Below are positions 20,862 through 33,761 of a stretch of 64,000 nucleotides of DNA, piece after piece; the stretch's first letter is position 1; every line of letters starts with the position of its first letter. The notes under the pieces were generated by a model. That model was not told the DNA's origin and did no database searches. It saw only the letters and a program-made list of their open reading frames with translations. The translations under genes and the position numbers were made by a program. The stretch is from assembly GCA_031216915.1 (NCBI GenBank), contig CM062288.1, positions 175,501,919-175,565,918 on the forward strand, written 5' to 3'. Source of the DNA: Pictodentalium vernedei (lineage: Eukaryota; Mollusca; Scaphopoda; Dentaliida; Dentaliidae).

Positions 20862-23092
20862 AAATGAAAGTGTCATTGACACTGTAGCTCAACTTGACAA
20901 ACTTGAACTTAGTAAGTTATAAATGAAATGGCAAAATTGAAGATCATTGGTACCAATGTAATTTGGTGAAATTTCAACATAACAGCATTGTGTGTGCACA
21001 ACATCAGAGTAATTCGTGCATTTTTAAATGTAAACTGTAAGACTAGCTAAAGGAAGAATGTTGATACACAAATGCAGTATGTTCAGAGGTTACTGAAAAT
21101 GGCAACTTTTTTCACAGAAATGAATGCTTATCAATAGCTCTTATCTGAAGGTCTTGTCTAATGAGCACACCAAGTTCAAAAACAATCCTATGATAAATGT
21201 GGCCTGTAGGCCATGTCAAAGAAGAATGTTGATGCACAAATACAATAAATTCAAAGATTGTTGCTAACAGCAATAGTTTTTGATGCAAATGAAAAGAAAA
21301 TCAATAGCTCCTATCTTTGTCACCCTGCATAAGCATACAAAGTTTCATAACCTGATAATGAATGTGCCCTCTAAGGCATGCCAAAGGAAGATGTTAATGC
21401 ACAAATGCAATAAGTTTGAAGGTCATTGCTTGTGGCAATGTTTTTGGGTTTTTTTTATGGAAATTCATAAATATACCCTGCAGATAGTGCAAAAGGGATA
21501 AGCTGATGCCCAAATGCAGTAGGTTCAAAGGCTGGTGATAACGACAATAATTTTTTATGGAAATGAAAAAAAGCAATAGCTCACATCTAGAGGTTACCCC
21601 GAACACACATACCAAGTTTCAAAGTGATCTGATCATAAATGTGCCCTGAAGGGTGAGTTAAAGGTAAATATTGAGGTCTGACTAAACTAAGTTCAAAGAT
21701 CAGTGGCAACATTTTTTGACAGAAGTGGAAGAAAATCGACAGCTCCCATATAGATGTCACCCCACACAAGCACACCAAGTTTGCAAACGATCCAAACATA
21801 AATGTGCCCTGCAGGGTGTGTCAAAGGGAAATATTGATGCTTAACTGCACTAAGTTTTTACTAAGTTCATCAGAGGTAGTTGCCAATAGCAACTATTTTT
21901 GATGGAAACGGAAGAAAATCGATAGCTCTCATCTAAAGGTTACACCAAATAAACATACCAAGTTTCAAACCATCCTGATTTTCAAACCATCCTGATCATA
22001 AATGTGCCCTGTAGGGCATGCCAAAGGAATATGTTGATCTCTGACTAAACTAAGTTCAAAGGTCGTTGCCAGTAGCAACATTTTTTGATGGAAAATGGAA
22101 GAAAATTCATAGCTCCCATGCAGAGGTCACGCCAAACAAGCATGCCAGGTTTCAAAACAATTCGATCATAAATGTGCCCTGTAGGGTGTGACAAAGGGAA
22201 ATATTGAGGTCTGACTAAACTAAGTTCTAAGAACGTTGCCAGCAGCAACATTTTTTGATGGAAATGGAAGAAAATTGATAGCTCCCATCTAGAGCTCACT
22301 CCAAACAAGCATACCAAGTTTCAAAGTGATCTGATCAAAACTGTGCAAACTGTGCACTGCAGGATGTGCTAAGGGGAAATTTTGATGCATAATTGCACTA
22401 AGTTCATCGAAGGTCGTTGCCAGTGGTAACATTTACTGGCAGATATCGAAGAAAATCGATAGCTCCCATCTACAGGTAACCCCAAACAAGCATACCAAGT
22501 TTCAAACCGATCTGATCAAAAATGTGCCCTGTACGGCATGCCAAAGGAGTATATTGATGCCTGACTAAACTGAGTTCAAAGGTTGTTGCCAGCAGCAACA
22601 TTTTTTGACGGAAATGGAAGAAAATCGATAGCTCCCATCTAGAGGTACCCCAAACAAGCATGCCAGGTTTCAAAGCAATCCGATCATAAATGTGCCCTTT
22701 AGGGTGTGCCAAAGGGAAATATTGAGGTCTGACTAGACTAAGTTCAAAGAACGTTGGCCGTGGCTACATTTTTTTACGGAAATTGAAGAAAATCGATAAC
22801 TCCCAACTAGAGGTCACCCCAAACAAGCATACCAAATTTTAAAGTGATGTAATAATAATATTGAGGTCTGACTAGACTAAGTTCAAAGAACGTTGGCCGT
22901 GGCTACATTTTTTACGGAAATTGAAGAAAATCGATAACTCCCAACTAGAGGTCACCCCAAACAAGCATACCAAATTTTAAAGTGATCTGATCATAAATGC
23001 GACCTGTGAAGTGTGCCAAAGGAAATTGTGGATGTACGTACGAGAAGTGATGGCAGTAGCTCAGCTTGACTTTGTCAAGTTGAGCTAAAAAT
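20862..23092 (+). mobile_element. HINE-like tandem-repeat element H4
   Basis: The 5' end is 'aaatgaaagtgtcattgaca' (an AGTGTCATTGACACT palindrome) followed by 'tgtagctcaacttgac'. The body holds about eleven degenerate units of ~130-190 bp with 'gatagctcccatctagaggt' and 'caagcataccaagtttcaaa'. The 3' end is the hairpin 'tagctcagcttgac' TTT 'gtcaagttgagcta' (23057-23087) plus AAAAATCA. No protein is encoded. Confidence 0.75.
22709..22987 (+). repeat. Recent tandem duplication of one H4 unit
   Basis: 'attgaggtctgactagacta' through 'caaattttaaagtgat' occurs twice, nearly base for base (about 22709-22847 and 22858-22987), while other units of the array are clearly diverged. This is a local expansion after the array aged. 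Confidence 0.85.
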
Positions 23093-24277
23093 CACCCCTC
23101 ACAACCCCCCCCCCCCCCTTTTCTTTTGAAGGTATCTTCAAAAAGAAAGAGGGGAGCACTCTGGAATCAGTAAAAGCAGTATCAAAAAACAATATAAATA
23201 TTTGTCGAACAGGCACTCAGGTATTAATTTATTATTAATAAATGGTGCTTAATGCCACTTCAGAAGTTAAGCGACGACCCCGGTAATTAATATTGCCCGC
23301 TATATAACGTACACAGCAGACAGCGTACGCAGATATGTCGAAAACCGGTGATATAATATATAACATACACATGTTCAATCGAACCACAATGAACAATCTC
23401 TGGAGAGTAAACACACTTCTGATAAATTCCAGTAACAACACTCCCCGACGTGTACTATCCGATAGCTATGACACTATATAAGCGTGGGAATATACGAGAT
23501 GAGTACAGACATTAATAGAAACCTGGATCTAGAAATGGAAATAGGTATGATTGACAGGCTCCGAATTGGACCGCCCCCGATATAATTCATAATTTCAAAG
23601 GTCCATAATATACAATAAAGCGTCAGCCTAATAATTATTATGCGCGTGGGCATTAAAATCCCGCATGTAATCATCTGAATACCAGTTAACTGGTTATGCA
23701 GCCTCCGAGGTACCCAAAGACTAGCAATTTAATTATGATGAAATATCCGCTCATATATGACATATAGATGGATAATCACAGGAAATCAATCCAACTAAAA
23801 AGTGGTTGTGTCCATGAGGTCGCTATAGAACTCGACCCAGCCGCCAATGAAAAGTGAAGAAATGCATATATGTATTTAAACTTATAACAGGCTTGCGGGA
23901 AGAAAACTATGTCTTGCCCGGTAATCGCCTCTAAACACATTGGTGGTGTGCGTGTGTGTGTGTGTGTGGTGGTGGGGGGGGGGGGGAGGGGGGATTCAAA
24001 GTCATAACGAACCCTCTTCACCCTCATTACTTAATCGTTCTTGTGTTGGTCATCAAATAATATAGGAACCGCAATGGTTACTTCACGTCTAACAGACTCC
24101 ATTATGCCACTATGGGCGGAGAAGGATATGAAGAACAAAACTTCCCTTGATAAAGAAGGTCCTCTCGTGGAGGAAGCTTCCAGGAACGTCCCATAACAGA
24201 CACTGGAGAAGACCGATTCAAGGTTTCTGTGATGACAGAGGTGCTACTAGTAGGATTCTCAATGAGACTGTTTAATC
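23093..24277. other. DIRS-A 3' portion, no recognisable frame
   Basis: By position this is where a DIRS recombinase region would lie, downstream of RNase H on the minus strand. I cannot recognise recombinase motifs here with confidence. It includes a (GT)n/G-rich tract at about 23946-23993. Confidence 0.4.
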
Positions 24278-25835
24278 TTAAACGTAATCTACTGAATCAG
24301 ATGAATTGGAGGATACGCGTATCCTATCATCCATCCCCATGAGATCGGCCAATCGTCGACTGCATGCGCTCAATGGTCTGGGCATGGTGACACAAATGAC
24401 GGTAACTGATTGATCCAGTGCGCTGCAAATGGATCTATCATGGGGCGATCCTTCTGGTAGCAAAACTGTCCAAATACTCGCTTGTTGAGCGTCCATTCCA
24501 ATTGCAACAGGCGAACCTTCCGAGAGAGTGAGTCTGCTAGTACGTTCAGATGACCTGGTATATGACAGATAAAAGATGAACATGATGATTCAAGACGTAT
24601 TAGGAAAATCTTCTCCATTAGTTGGTGTAACAGAAATGAATGGTTGCCGCCCTGATTCCCAATGAATGCTACTACTGTCGAGTTGTCCGACCAAATTGAA
24701 CATGGACGTCCGTAATTATGTGAATCCAATGTTGTAGCGCTAGCTAATTAACATCATCTCGTTGATGTTTATGTGTCTCTCATGGAACCGAGGGTCACAA
24801 AGACCCGGAAACCTTAAGACTGTGGGACTTAGGGTCGCACCCCAACCCGTCACACTCGCATCCATCATAATCGTGAAAGCCGGATCCGGCTGTTACAGCG
24901 TAACTCCCTGAGTTAACCACTGAATATCTGCCCAATTGAATCCTTGTTTTACTAGGTCCGTCAAAACAATACTGGTTCAAGCGAAAGCGTCTTCACACTC
25001 CAGTTCTGAGTAAAGAATATCTGGAGGGGACGTGTGCGCAGGTGGCCCATCAGAATGAGATCCACAGCCACTCCACACAACTCCAACAGTAACATGAATT
25101 CCCTCACTATTAATGCATCTGAGTGTAGACAAAAGCGAGCATAACAACTGACTAATTTCGCTCTGGGTAACGGCAGGCGAACCAGATTGTTGTGAGTCTC
25201 AAAGCTCAATCCCAAGTGAATAGACAACTTGTACGGAGCTAGATCTGAGTTTTTCTCATTTATGATGAAACCAAGACGTCAGAGTAATAGAAGCAGACTC
25301 TGAACATCGTTCTGAAGAATAATTCTGTTGCCATATCCCTGTAGAAGGTCGTCCAAGTAAGCCGACATTACCGCAGACAAATGAGCACATAAGTAAGACA
25401 TTACCAAGTTCATTATTCAAGTGAAATACCCAGGGGGGGGGCCAGATTCAGACCAAAGCATATTGTTCTGAACTGGTACACCTTCCCTTGTATGGTGGAC
25501 CGCAGTTACTTTTAGAATGCCGGATGTACCAGGACATGAAAGTACGGATCCTTAAATCTATGCTTGCCACATAGTCGATCACTCGAATGCTTGCTTTTAC
25601 TGACTGAATGATTTCCAGACTTTTAGAACCATGATAAACTTGTTATCCAGCTCAAGTCTATTACCGGTCGGAACGAGCCGTCTGGCTTTGGTACAAGGAA
25701 CAGGTGATTGTAAAAATCTAAGGAATCCTGATTCTCCATGACCTGCATTGCTTCCTTGATAAGAGAGCTTATACCTCCGGTAGGAGAAACTCTCTTATGC
25801 AAGAATTTAATGGAAGATTTGTCCCACGCGGACAA
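24278..25835 (-). pseudogene. DIRS-A RT/RNase H relic
   Basis: Fragments typical of DIRS polymerases. An RT entry block 'LVPKPDGSFRPVIDLS' lies near 25690. An RNase H block 'SDNSTVVAFIGNQGG' lies near 24650, with 'HIPGHLNVLADSLSR' near 24545 and 'NQLPSFVSPCPD' near 24375. These motifs are shared with DIRS copies B, C and D. The copy is broken at many points and reads only in pieces; it is an old relic, not a gene. Confidence 0.8.
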
Positions 25836-25839
25836 CTTG

Positions 25840-27500
25840 TTAGTGGGGTTTTACTTGGAATGATAACCGTAATCCGTCCGAGACTACACTTCTCACCCAC
25901 TGATCTTCTGTGATTGTTATCCAGTTTTTTGCGGAGCTTGATAACCTTCCGCCAACTGGCCAACAGTAGAGGTCTAAACCATCACCTGTATGACCTGCGA
26001 GGCTTACGGGAGGAGGAACCCTGTCCTCCCCTCGAAAAACCTCCTCTTGTTGGCCTAGGGGCATCTGACCTATAGTCCCAATCAGACCTACGCCCCTTTT
26101 TCGAGGCGCTATACTGACGACCTCCAGAGTAATTATAAGAGGGTTTCTTGTACCATCGTGAGGAGTTTCCTTTTGACGATTTTTGTCTGGAACGCCCTCC
26201 TTTACTCTGTCTGGAGTTACACGTGGTATACATAATTGCCCTGGAAAGAACTCTAAGAGAGGTACGAACGTCCTCAAAATTCCTTTCCCTTGAGATGTTA
26301 TGCCATAGCTCTTGTAAGGTGATCTGCGTAAGACATAAGTCCAAATTCGCTCTATTTGAAGAAATTGCCATCTCAATTGCGTCTGAGCGAATAGTGAATG
26401 ATACAGGTAAGGATACCTCTAGATCCCCGGCCTGCTCATCCAAATGCAGAAGAATTCTCTGAACATCTTCCCCGACCGTCTTTAAATCAACATGGTAAAA
26501 AAAAAATGGTATGTATACGGAAGATGAAGATAAGAAACCGCCTTCTTCCTCGCACTCAAGAGGATAAATACGGTGTCGTCTATATGGCCGAAGGCCAGTG
26601 ATACCTGCATAAACTGAACCGGAAAAGATAGGACTTCCTCCTTTGTCCAGATAAAGTCTGCGCATAACGACGCCAGCGGTTTCTCTCTTGTTGTCACAGC
26701 ATTCTGATTCGGTGGAACAAAAGCAGGGTAGTATTGATGGATGAAAGCTATCGCAACCATGTACTGTTCCGAAAGGGAAGGATAATCCTCTTCCTTATCT
26801 CCCTTTTACCATCTGAGAGAATCAGTTGCAAATCTCGGTCCATTGCATCTGCGCGAACAGACGACTGGACCGACCCAGCACTGTCCGACAGCTCGGATTC
26901 TGAGGGAGGCTGCATCTGCACTTGCTGGGATGCTGTGATTAGCTGTCCGTCATCGAGGCCTGAGGAGCAGCGAATTTCCATTCCTTAGCTGCATGCTGCT
27001 CCTGAGACGGTGTGTCGGAAATGGATCCTTTCTCCGAGCATCCTGATGATCAAGGCCTCGTCTCTCTAGCTACCGGATGGTCCGACTTGGTGGTGGCTCC
27101 TTCTTCGTGCAGCAGGCTGGATAACCGAAGTCGGGTAGCTAGGATGCAGTCGTGTGTGCTTAAATAACGTAGCAGAGGAAGCCGTGACTGAAGCCAACCC
27201 CGGCTGCAGACTAAGACAGAGCGTCCTGAGTGGCGGGAGGACATATGCTCCGTCTCGTGCAAGTTTCCAACCAGAAAAATTCTTTTCGGCCTTGTCAAAC
27301 GTAGCGGAGGAAGCCTTGACTGAAGCCGACCCTGACTGCAGACTAAACAAAGCATCCCGAGTGGAGGGCAGACATATGCTCCGGCTTGTGCAAGTTTCTC
27401 AAAACAACATCTGACCCCAGACATTGCTATATTAGAGAGGGGGACCTCTCCCGCTCGCTGTCTATCAGACTTCGCCAAGTACCAGAACTTGCAGACTTCC
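25840..27500 (-). pseudogene. DIRS-A Gag-like region relic
   Basis: The frame at 25982-26665 ends in a basic Arg/Gly/Ser-rich tail ('RGGFSRGGQGSSSRKPRRSY'), typical of the nucleic-acid-binding end of DIRS Gag proteins. It lies upstream of RT in element orientation. A ~145-bp segment is present twice in tandem at about 27150-27400. The relic is broken. Confidence 0.6.
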
Positions 27501-28198
27501 TCCCTATTTCCGTCGTCGCTGGGTGAGCTATTTATATTATAGTGCTCGCTCTACCCAATCCACCTCTTAGACCACAATGGACTTACCCAGCATCACGACA
27601 CCCACGGATACATGAATAATAACAATCATAATTAAATTCAAAATATTTTTTCTAAACAAAATTTTTTTTTTAAAAACGCCCAAGTTCTCAAAGGGAACAG
27701 GAAGAGCCCAAGGGCATCCCGATAGAGCCTAAGTATGGACAAAATCCAAAATTTTATGAGCTACACTACCGGAATAATAATCCATGTATTCTACAGTATA
27801 TTACAGTCATAGAATATAAGAAACTACCTAAATATGAGGACATTGATAATGTAAACAACGTCAATGCAAACAAAACATCAGGCACACAAAAAGGCCCAAA
27901 ATCAGAACCAATTGAAATGCTATCAAATGCAAAGTTAGATCTTCACACAAAGAAAAAATGATACACTGGATAGAAGATGCAAGACTAAATGGCCTAACAC
28001 CGCTAGGGTGAGGACGTAACCCTGGGGAAGAAACAGAATAATATTCTGCAATAAATGTTAAACTCCCAACAAATTTAATAAAAAAATTTAATAAAAAATT
28101 TCAATAAAAAAACAGCCAAAAAGCTTAAGAGTTTAACAGGAAGGGTTCATGGAAGGATCGGGAAGGAATACTTAACACACAGTGGAATAATCATTTTC
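27501..28198. other. DIRS-A 5' leader region
   Basis: Noncoding. 'tgggtgagctatttatatta' and 'atagtgctcgct' recur in DIRS B (near 52740 and 54010) and D (near 63235), so this is conserved element DNA. Several A- and T-rich runs occur. No frame is recognised. Confidence 0.55.
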
Positions 28199-30395
28199 AA
28201 ATGAAAGTGTCAATGACACTGTAGCTCAACTTGTCAAGACATGTACATGTATAGTATTTGACACAGCAATGACAAACATCTGGGTAATGACCTGATAACA
28301 AAGGTACATATAAAGTATTGTAACGGTCTGTACATAAATACTGGCCGTAGCCTGTAACAAATGTATAGGTAAAGTATTGTAAAGGTGGGTGACAGTCAGA
28401 TGCTAAACTAGAAAAGAAATCTTTGAGTCCCAGAGTGGGTCTGACTGAACCCCAAAATATTTGTTCTCATAGCACAGTGATAACAAAGGCACCCCAAAAC
28501 ACACATTCCTGTCCCAAGGTGAAAACAAAGGTACCCAAGAAGTTTCGTGAAAATCAGTTCATAAATAAGAGCTGTATAGAAGTTGTTACAAAAAATTGAT
28601 TGGACCTAATCTCGGTACAAAATGGCTACTGGCAGCCACCTTGAATTTTGGACCGCACTCAGAAACATTCATTCTCGTCCCAAGGTGATAACAAGGGTAC
28701 CCAAGAAGTTTTGTGAAGATCGGGTGATAAATACAGCCTCTAGCCCGAGCCGTATTGACATGTGCACTTACAGAGTATAAGTAGCACTAAATAAATCAAA
28801 ATTCATCTAATTTGCATAATTTCAGCACGAGAAAAAAACCCATACTATATGTAATGTATTCCATTTTACTAAACATTCATACAAAAATTTATTCAAATCA
28901 GAACTTTCATACAGAAGTTCTGTACAAAAGACTGACTGCACTAATTTTGGTACAAAATGGCTGCTGGTGGCAATCTTGAATTTCGGACCACACCCAAAAA
29001 CACTCGTTCTCATCCCACGGTGATAACAAAGGTACCCAAGAAGTTTCGTAAAGATCGGTTCATAAATACGGCCTCTAGCCTGAGCCGTATAGAAGTTGTG
29101 TACAAAAAACTGATTAGACCTAATTTCGGTACAAAATGGCCACTGGCAGCCATCTTGAATTTTGGACCGCACTCAGAAACACTCGTTCTCGTTCCAAGGT
29201 GATAACAGAGGTACCCAAGAAGTTTCGTGAAGATCGGTTGATAAATACAGCCTCTAGCCTGAGTCGTATTGACATGTGTACTTACTGTGTGTAAGTAGAA
29301 CCGAAAAAATCAAAGTTCATCTAATTTGCATAATTTCTGTACGAGAAAAAAACCCATATTATATGTGATGTATCCCATGGTACTAAACATTCATACAAAA
29401 AATTATTCAAATCAGAGCTTTCATGTGGAAGTTCTGCGCAAAAATCTGATTGCACTTAATTTTGAACAAAATGGCTGCCAGCAGCCATCTTGAATTTCAG
29501 ACCGGACCCAAAAACACTTGTTCTCGTCCCACGGTGATAACAAAGGTAGCCAAGAAGCTTCGTAAAGATCGGTTCATAAATGCGGCCTCTAGCCCGAGCC
29601 GTATTGGCATTTGCACTGACAGTTCTGAAACTAACACTAAATAAATCAAAGTTAGTCTAATTTGCATAATTTAAGCACGAGAAAAAAACCTGTATGATAT
29701 GTAATGTATCTCATGGTACTAAACATTCATACAAAAAATTATTCAAATCAGAGTTTTCATATGGAAGTTCTGTACAAAAAACAGATTTCTGCATCGTCGG
29801 TACAAAATGGCTGCTGGCAGCCATCTTGAATTTCGGACTGCACCCAAAAACACTCGTTCTCATCCCACGGTCATAACAAAGGTACCCACGAAGTTTCGTA
29901 AAGATTGGTTCATAAATACGGCCTCTAGCCCGAGCCATAGCAGCTTGGCACTTACAGCTCTGAAAGTAACACTAAATAAATCAAAGTCAGTCTAATTTGC
30001 ATAATTTACGCACGAGAAAAAAACCCGTATTATATGTGATGTATCCCATGGTACTAAACATTTATACAAAACTTTATTCAAATCAGAACTTTCATACAGA
30101 AGTTCTGTACAAAAAACTGATTTTTGCATCATCGATACAAAATGGCCGCTGGCAGCCATCTTGAATTTCGGACCACACCTAAAAACACTCGTTCCCGTCC
30201 CAGGGTCATAGAAAAGGTACACAAGAAGTTTCGTAAAGATCGGTTCATAAATACGACCTCTAGCCCGAGCCATAGCCAATTGTTGACGTACGGACAGATG
30301 GACAGACGGCCAGACGGACGGACAGACAGACGGACGACGGACGACGGGCCATGACAATAGCTCAAATTTGACTTCGTCAAAGTTGAGCTAAAAAT
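28199..30395 (+). mobile_element. HINE-like tandem-repeat element H5
   Basis: The 5' end is 'atgaaagtgtcaatgacac' and 'tgtagctcaacttgtcaag'. The body holds long units with 'tacaaaatggctgctggcag' / 'ccatcttgaatttcgg', 'cactcgttctcgtccc' and 'gtttcgtaaagatcggttca', some alternating with a spacer 'catggtactaaacattcata'. A GACGGACGG microsatellite lies at about 30293-30345 and the 3' hairpin is 'tagctcaaatttgac' TTC 'gtcaaagttgagcta'. It sits inside DIRS-A. H6 at 46669 is a close relative with the same unit order. No protein is encoded; the frames are unit artefacts. Confidence 0.78.
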
Positions 30396-30617
30396 GATGA
30401 TGTCAGGCATATGTCCCGAAATTGGGAAACATAAAATAATTTTATAAATATTATAAAGTTGGAGCCCTGAACGTCCAAAACCACCGTTGAACACTTCCTT
30501 CATCCAATAACAGCCTTGTATCCACCAATTCTTGCATTGATTTGTGTCGGACATCCTCAAAAAAGGAGATTTTAAGGCATACATGTCATTTCATTGTTGA
30601 TGACTTTTAGGGCCAAA

Positions 30618-30815
30618 CAAAGAATAATGTTGGTGCCAATTTCAGTCACTTCCTGACGTCTGCGCATGTGCTGAGAGTAAATGTATGGGGGGGCCAGATA
30701 GGACTTTTAATTTTCGGTTTTGCAAGCATATTTTGGGGATTGGGGGGTTCAAAATTTGTGTTTGGCCCTTAATAACTTTGAGTTAAGCACCAGCTAGTCT
30801 GGGCCATTGGTTTAC
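30618..30815. repeat. DIRS-A inverted terminal repeat, right (5' end of element)
   Basis: Reverse complement of the left repeat at 18218-18408. It ends 'agctagtctgggccattgg' and the element stops within about 10 bp. Confidence 0.85.
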
Positions 30816-30983
30816 AGTGTAAAAATCTTATTTTCTTTGATGAACGCAAATGAAGGCCAAGACATTTTTACAGTAATGACACACATATGAAAAGGTAGGG
30901 ACCAATAAATTTACCTTTATCCAGAAGTGTGACTATCCCTCGAAGTCCTGTTCGCAAACAGTATCTGTTACTTTCCATTAAAT

Positions 30984-31940
30984 GACTAGAGGCTCTAAAG
31001 AGCCTGTAATCGCTCACCTGGAACTACATATAAAAATGTGATTTCCCATGGGATTTACATGGTAACTATAAGCTGCAATTGTGGCCATGTTTCAACACTA
31101 CATCAACATTACATGAGGATCATTGGTAGAAGCCGCAACTGCAGCCATGTTTACAACCCGATCAACATTAAATGAGTACTGTTGGTAGAGGGGGTCACAG
31201 TCATCATTTATGTGAAGTATCAAAACATTTAGCCTGGCAGTTTCAGGGAAGATTTTTGAAAATCCACCAACTAGAATCAAAGAATGCCTCAGGTGGCCAT
31301 GTTTTTCAATCCATGGGAACAAAATGAGGATCGTTTGTACAGGACCTCCCATAGACCGTTCCTGCCAAGTTTGGTTCACGTCAACTCAGTAGTTCCAGAG
31401 AAGAAGATAAAAATGTGATTTCCCATAGGGTTTCTATTAACTATAAGCCGCAATTGAAGCCATGTTTGCAACCCGATCAACATTAAATGAGGATTGTTGG
31501 TAGAGGGGGTCCCAGTCATCAACCATGCAAAGCTTCAAAACATTTGTAACTGTGGTTTCATCATAGAAAAGTTTTCAAAATCCACTAATCAGAATCAAAG
31601 AATGCCTTTGGCGGTCATGTTTTCAAACCTGTGGGAACAAAATGAGGATAGTTTGTAGAGGACCTCCCATAGACTACCCCTGCCAGGTTTGGTTTACGTT
31701 GGCTGAGTGGTTCCAGAGAAGAAGATGAAAATGTGATTTCTCATAGGGTTTCTATAGTAACTGTAAGCCGCAATTGTGGACATGTTTGTAGCCCGATCAA
31801 CATTTAATGAGGATGGTTGGTAGAGATGGTCCCAGTCATCATTTATGTGAGGTTTCAAAACATTGGCCTGGCGGTTTCAGAGGAGAAGATTTTTGAAAAT
31901 CCACCAACCAGAATCAAAGAATGCCTCTGGAGGCCCTTGG
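30984..31940 (+). mobile_element. HINE-like element H7, 3' end missing
   Basis: It starts with the palindromic 'agaggctctaaagagcct' and 'gtaatcgctcacctg'. About three units of ~315-375 bp follow, each opening 'aaaatgtgatttccca' and carrying 'gcaattgtggccatgttt' and 'tcaacattaaatgagg'. The expected microsatellite and 3' hairpin are absent: the sequence passes directly into DIRS-C. Confidence 0.6.
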
Positions 31941-31944
31941 AGTC

Positions 31945-32115
31945 AAAAAGGTATACCAGAAAATCAGCAATTTGAGCAATTGACGGATCACGGTAATCCA
32001 CATTTTGAGCTGTACATCAGTGGCAGAAAACCTTCCACTTAGCAGCATAAGCCATGCCAGTGGAATGTCGCTGCGATGCAGAAATGCACTCCACTAATTG
32101 TCTCAAAAAACCTCT
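31945..32115 (-). pseudogene. DIRS-C recombinase N-terminal domain remnant
   Basis: On the minus strand this stretch contains 'YAAKWKVF' and 'PSIAQIADFLVYLF', resembling the core-binding domain of DIRS tyrosine recombinases. It follows the RNase H end directly. The catalytic part is not present; the relic stops at the junction with H7. Confidence 0.6.
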
Positions 32116-32234
32116 ACGTCAGAGACAGGACCTGATAAAAGAAAGGCATGAAGGGACAGGCTCGCCAGGTTGTTGTGATACTTCCTGGGACGACCCTGGG
32201 AAAGAAGATCGCAAAATAGAGGTAGACGTATCGG

Positions 32235-33673
32235 TCAATCTGCCAACAGAGGCCGCAGAAGATTGATCCACACCCTCTGTGGAGACAGAGGTGCGATCAG
32301 AATGATCCTGCAACTGCAAGCACGAATCTTCGCCAACACTTGAGGAAGAATCGGTGCAGGAGGGAAGGCATAGCCGATCCAACCTGTCCAGTACAGAGAC
32401 ATAGCATCTACAGCAAATGCCAGTGGATCTGGACAAGGAGAGACAAAGGTCTCTACCTGATGATTCCAGCGAGTGGTGAAAAGGTCGGCCAGAGGATGCC
32501 CCCCACCGCTTGCAAATCGCCTGAAACACCGACCGATGCAGCATCCATTCGGTGGGAAGGACACTGTCGCGTCGGGACAGGGAAGTCTGCTAGGACATTG
32601 AGATGCCCGGGAATGTGCCGAATGGTCACCCGAGCGTTTACATCCCGCACCAACAGTAGAAGATCCCGAGATAGCCGATACATGGGAATCGAATGTGTGC
32701 CTCCTTGATTCCGTATGTAGGCCACCACTGTTGAATTGTCCAAAAGAAGTAGAACAATTTGGTCCGACAGGTGAGAGATCGAAAGTCGAAAACTTAACAG
32801 AAGAGCAAGGAGCTCCTTCTGGTTGATACGAAGGTCCACCTGCTCGCTGTCCCACTCGACATGAATAGACAGACCGAGAGGATCCAACGTCGCACCCCAG
32901 CCCCGATCGCTGGCATCCGTAGTAATGATGCGATCGGCCGAAGGAAGATCCAACGGGACACCCTGAGTCAACCAGGGAACATCGGCCCAAGGGTGGAGGT
33001 GACGGAGCAGGGACCAAGGAATAGGAAGTTCCAGGTCCAGAGGATCTACATTCAGATGCCAATGATCCAACAGGAAGTGTTGGAGAGGTCGGACAGACAA
33101 GCGACCAAGCGGAATGAGATCGGTCACCGAACCGCAAAGGCTCAGCATCCGAAGGAAAGTCCTGGCCGAGGCCGAGGAAGATTGGAGCAGGTTCCGAGTC
33201 AAGACGGAAAGAATCATTGCCCGAGCATTGGGAACCAACACCACATTGTGAACAGTGTCGAAATCCATTCCCAAATGACGAAATTGCTGAGAAGGAAGGA
33301 GATCTGACTTCTCGCAATTGACTCTGAAACCCAGCGACGCTAGTAGGCCAAGCAACCGCCGGACATTGGACTCCAGAACTGCAGCATTGTGGTGCCGTTG
33401 GAGGATGTTGTCCAGGTAGGCTGACGAAGTCACAGCTGACTGAGAATGATGAAAAGCGAGCACAGGTGACATCAGTTGGGTGAAGGCCCAAAGAGCCAGG
33501 TTCAAGACGAACAGGAGAGTTTTGAATAGAAAGACTCGATTCCGAAACGAGAACCGAAGGTATTTCCATGACGCCAGATGAATGGGTACATGGAAGTAGG
33601 CATCCTTCAGGTCAATACTGGCAGCAAAGTTGCCCTGATGAACTGAACGTCGAACCGACCGGAAAGTCTCCAC
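32235..33673 (-). pseudogene. DIRS-C RT/RNase H relic
   Basis: The longest DIRS coding relic in the window. RT motifs: 'SIDLKDAYFHVPIH', a polymerase active-site block around 33410, and 'HLGMDFDT'. RNase H motifs: 'TTDASDRGWGATL', 'INQKELLALLL', 'DNSTVVAYIRNQGGTHS' and 'IRHIPGHLNVLAD'. 'RWNHQVETFVSPCPD' then leads to a connection region ending 'LLRPLLAD'. This is the DIRS/Ngaro-like polymerase, distinct from the Gypsy RT at 5.4-6.7 kb. It is broken, and both upstream and downstream parts are degraded. Confidence 0.85.
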
Positions 33674-33761
33674 ACTGAAACGAGGTGCTATAATCGTTCA
33701 GGATACTCAGATCGATGACAGGACAAAACTGGCCGTTTTTCTTCGGCACCAAGAAAAGTCT

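Larger units (their letters stand above)
18180..30825 (-). mobile_element. DIRS-type tyrosine-recombinase retroelement A, broken, with nested insertions
   Basis: Inverted terminal repeats bound the element: 'ccaatggcccagactagctg' on the left and its reverse complement on the right. An internal complementary region next to the left repeat matches the joined outer ends, the hallmark of DIRS elements. There is no target duplication, as expected for recombinase-mediated integration. In minus-strand order come a Gag-like region, then RT/RNase H remains. The element is broken many times over. About half its length is three later tandem-repeat insertions (H3a, H4, H5). The unexpanded element would be about 6.3 kb, close to its relative B. 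Ends are placed to within a few bases. Confidence 0.85.

Noticed and set aside
28822-30584. Recurring frames with 'MARARGRIYEPIFTKL' and 'MAAGSHLEFRT'
   Set aside because: Both strands of the H5/H6 tandem units give these; no independent evidence of coding.
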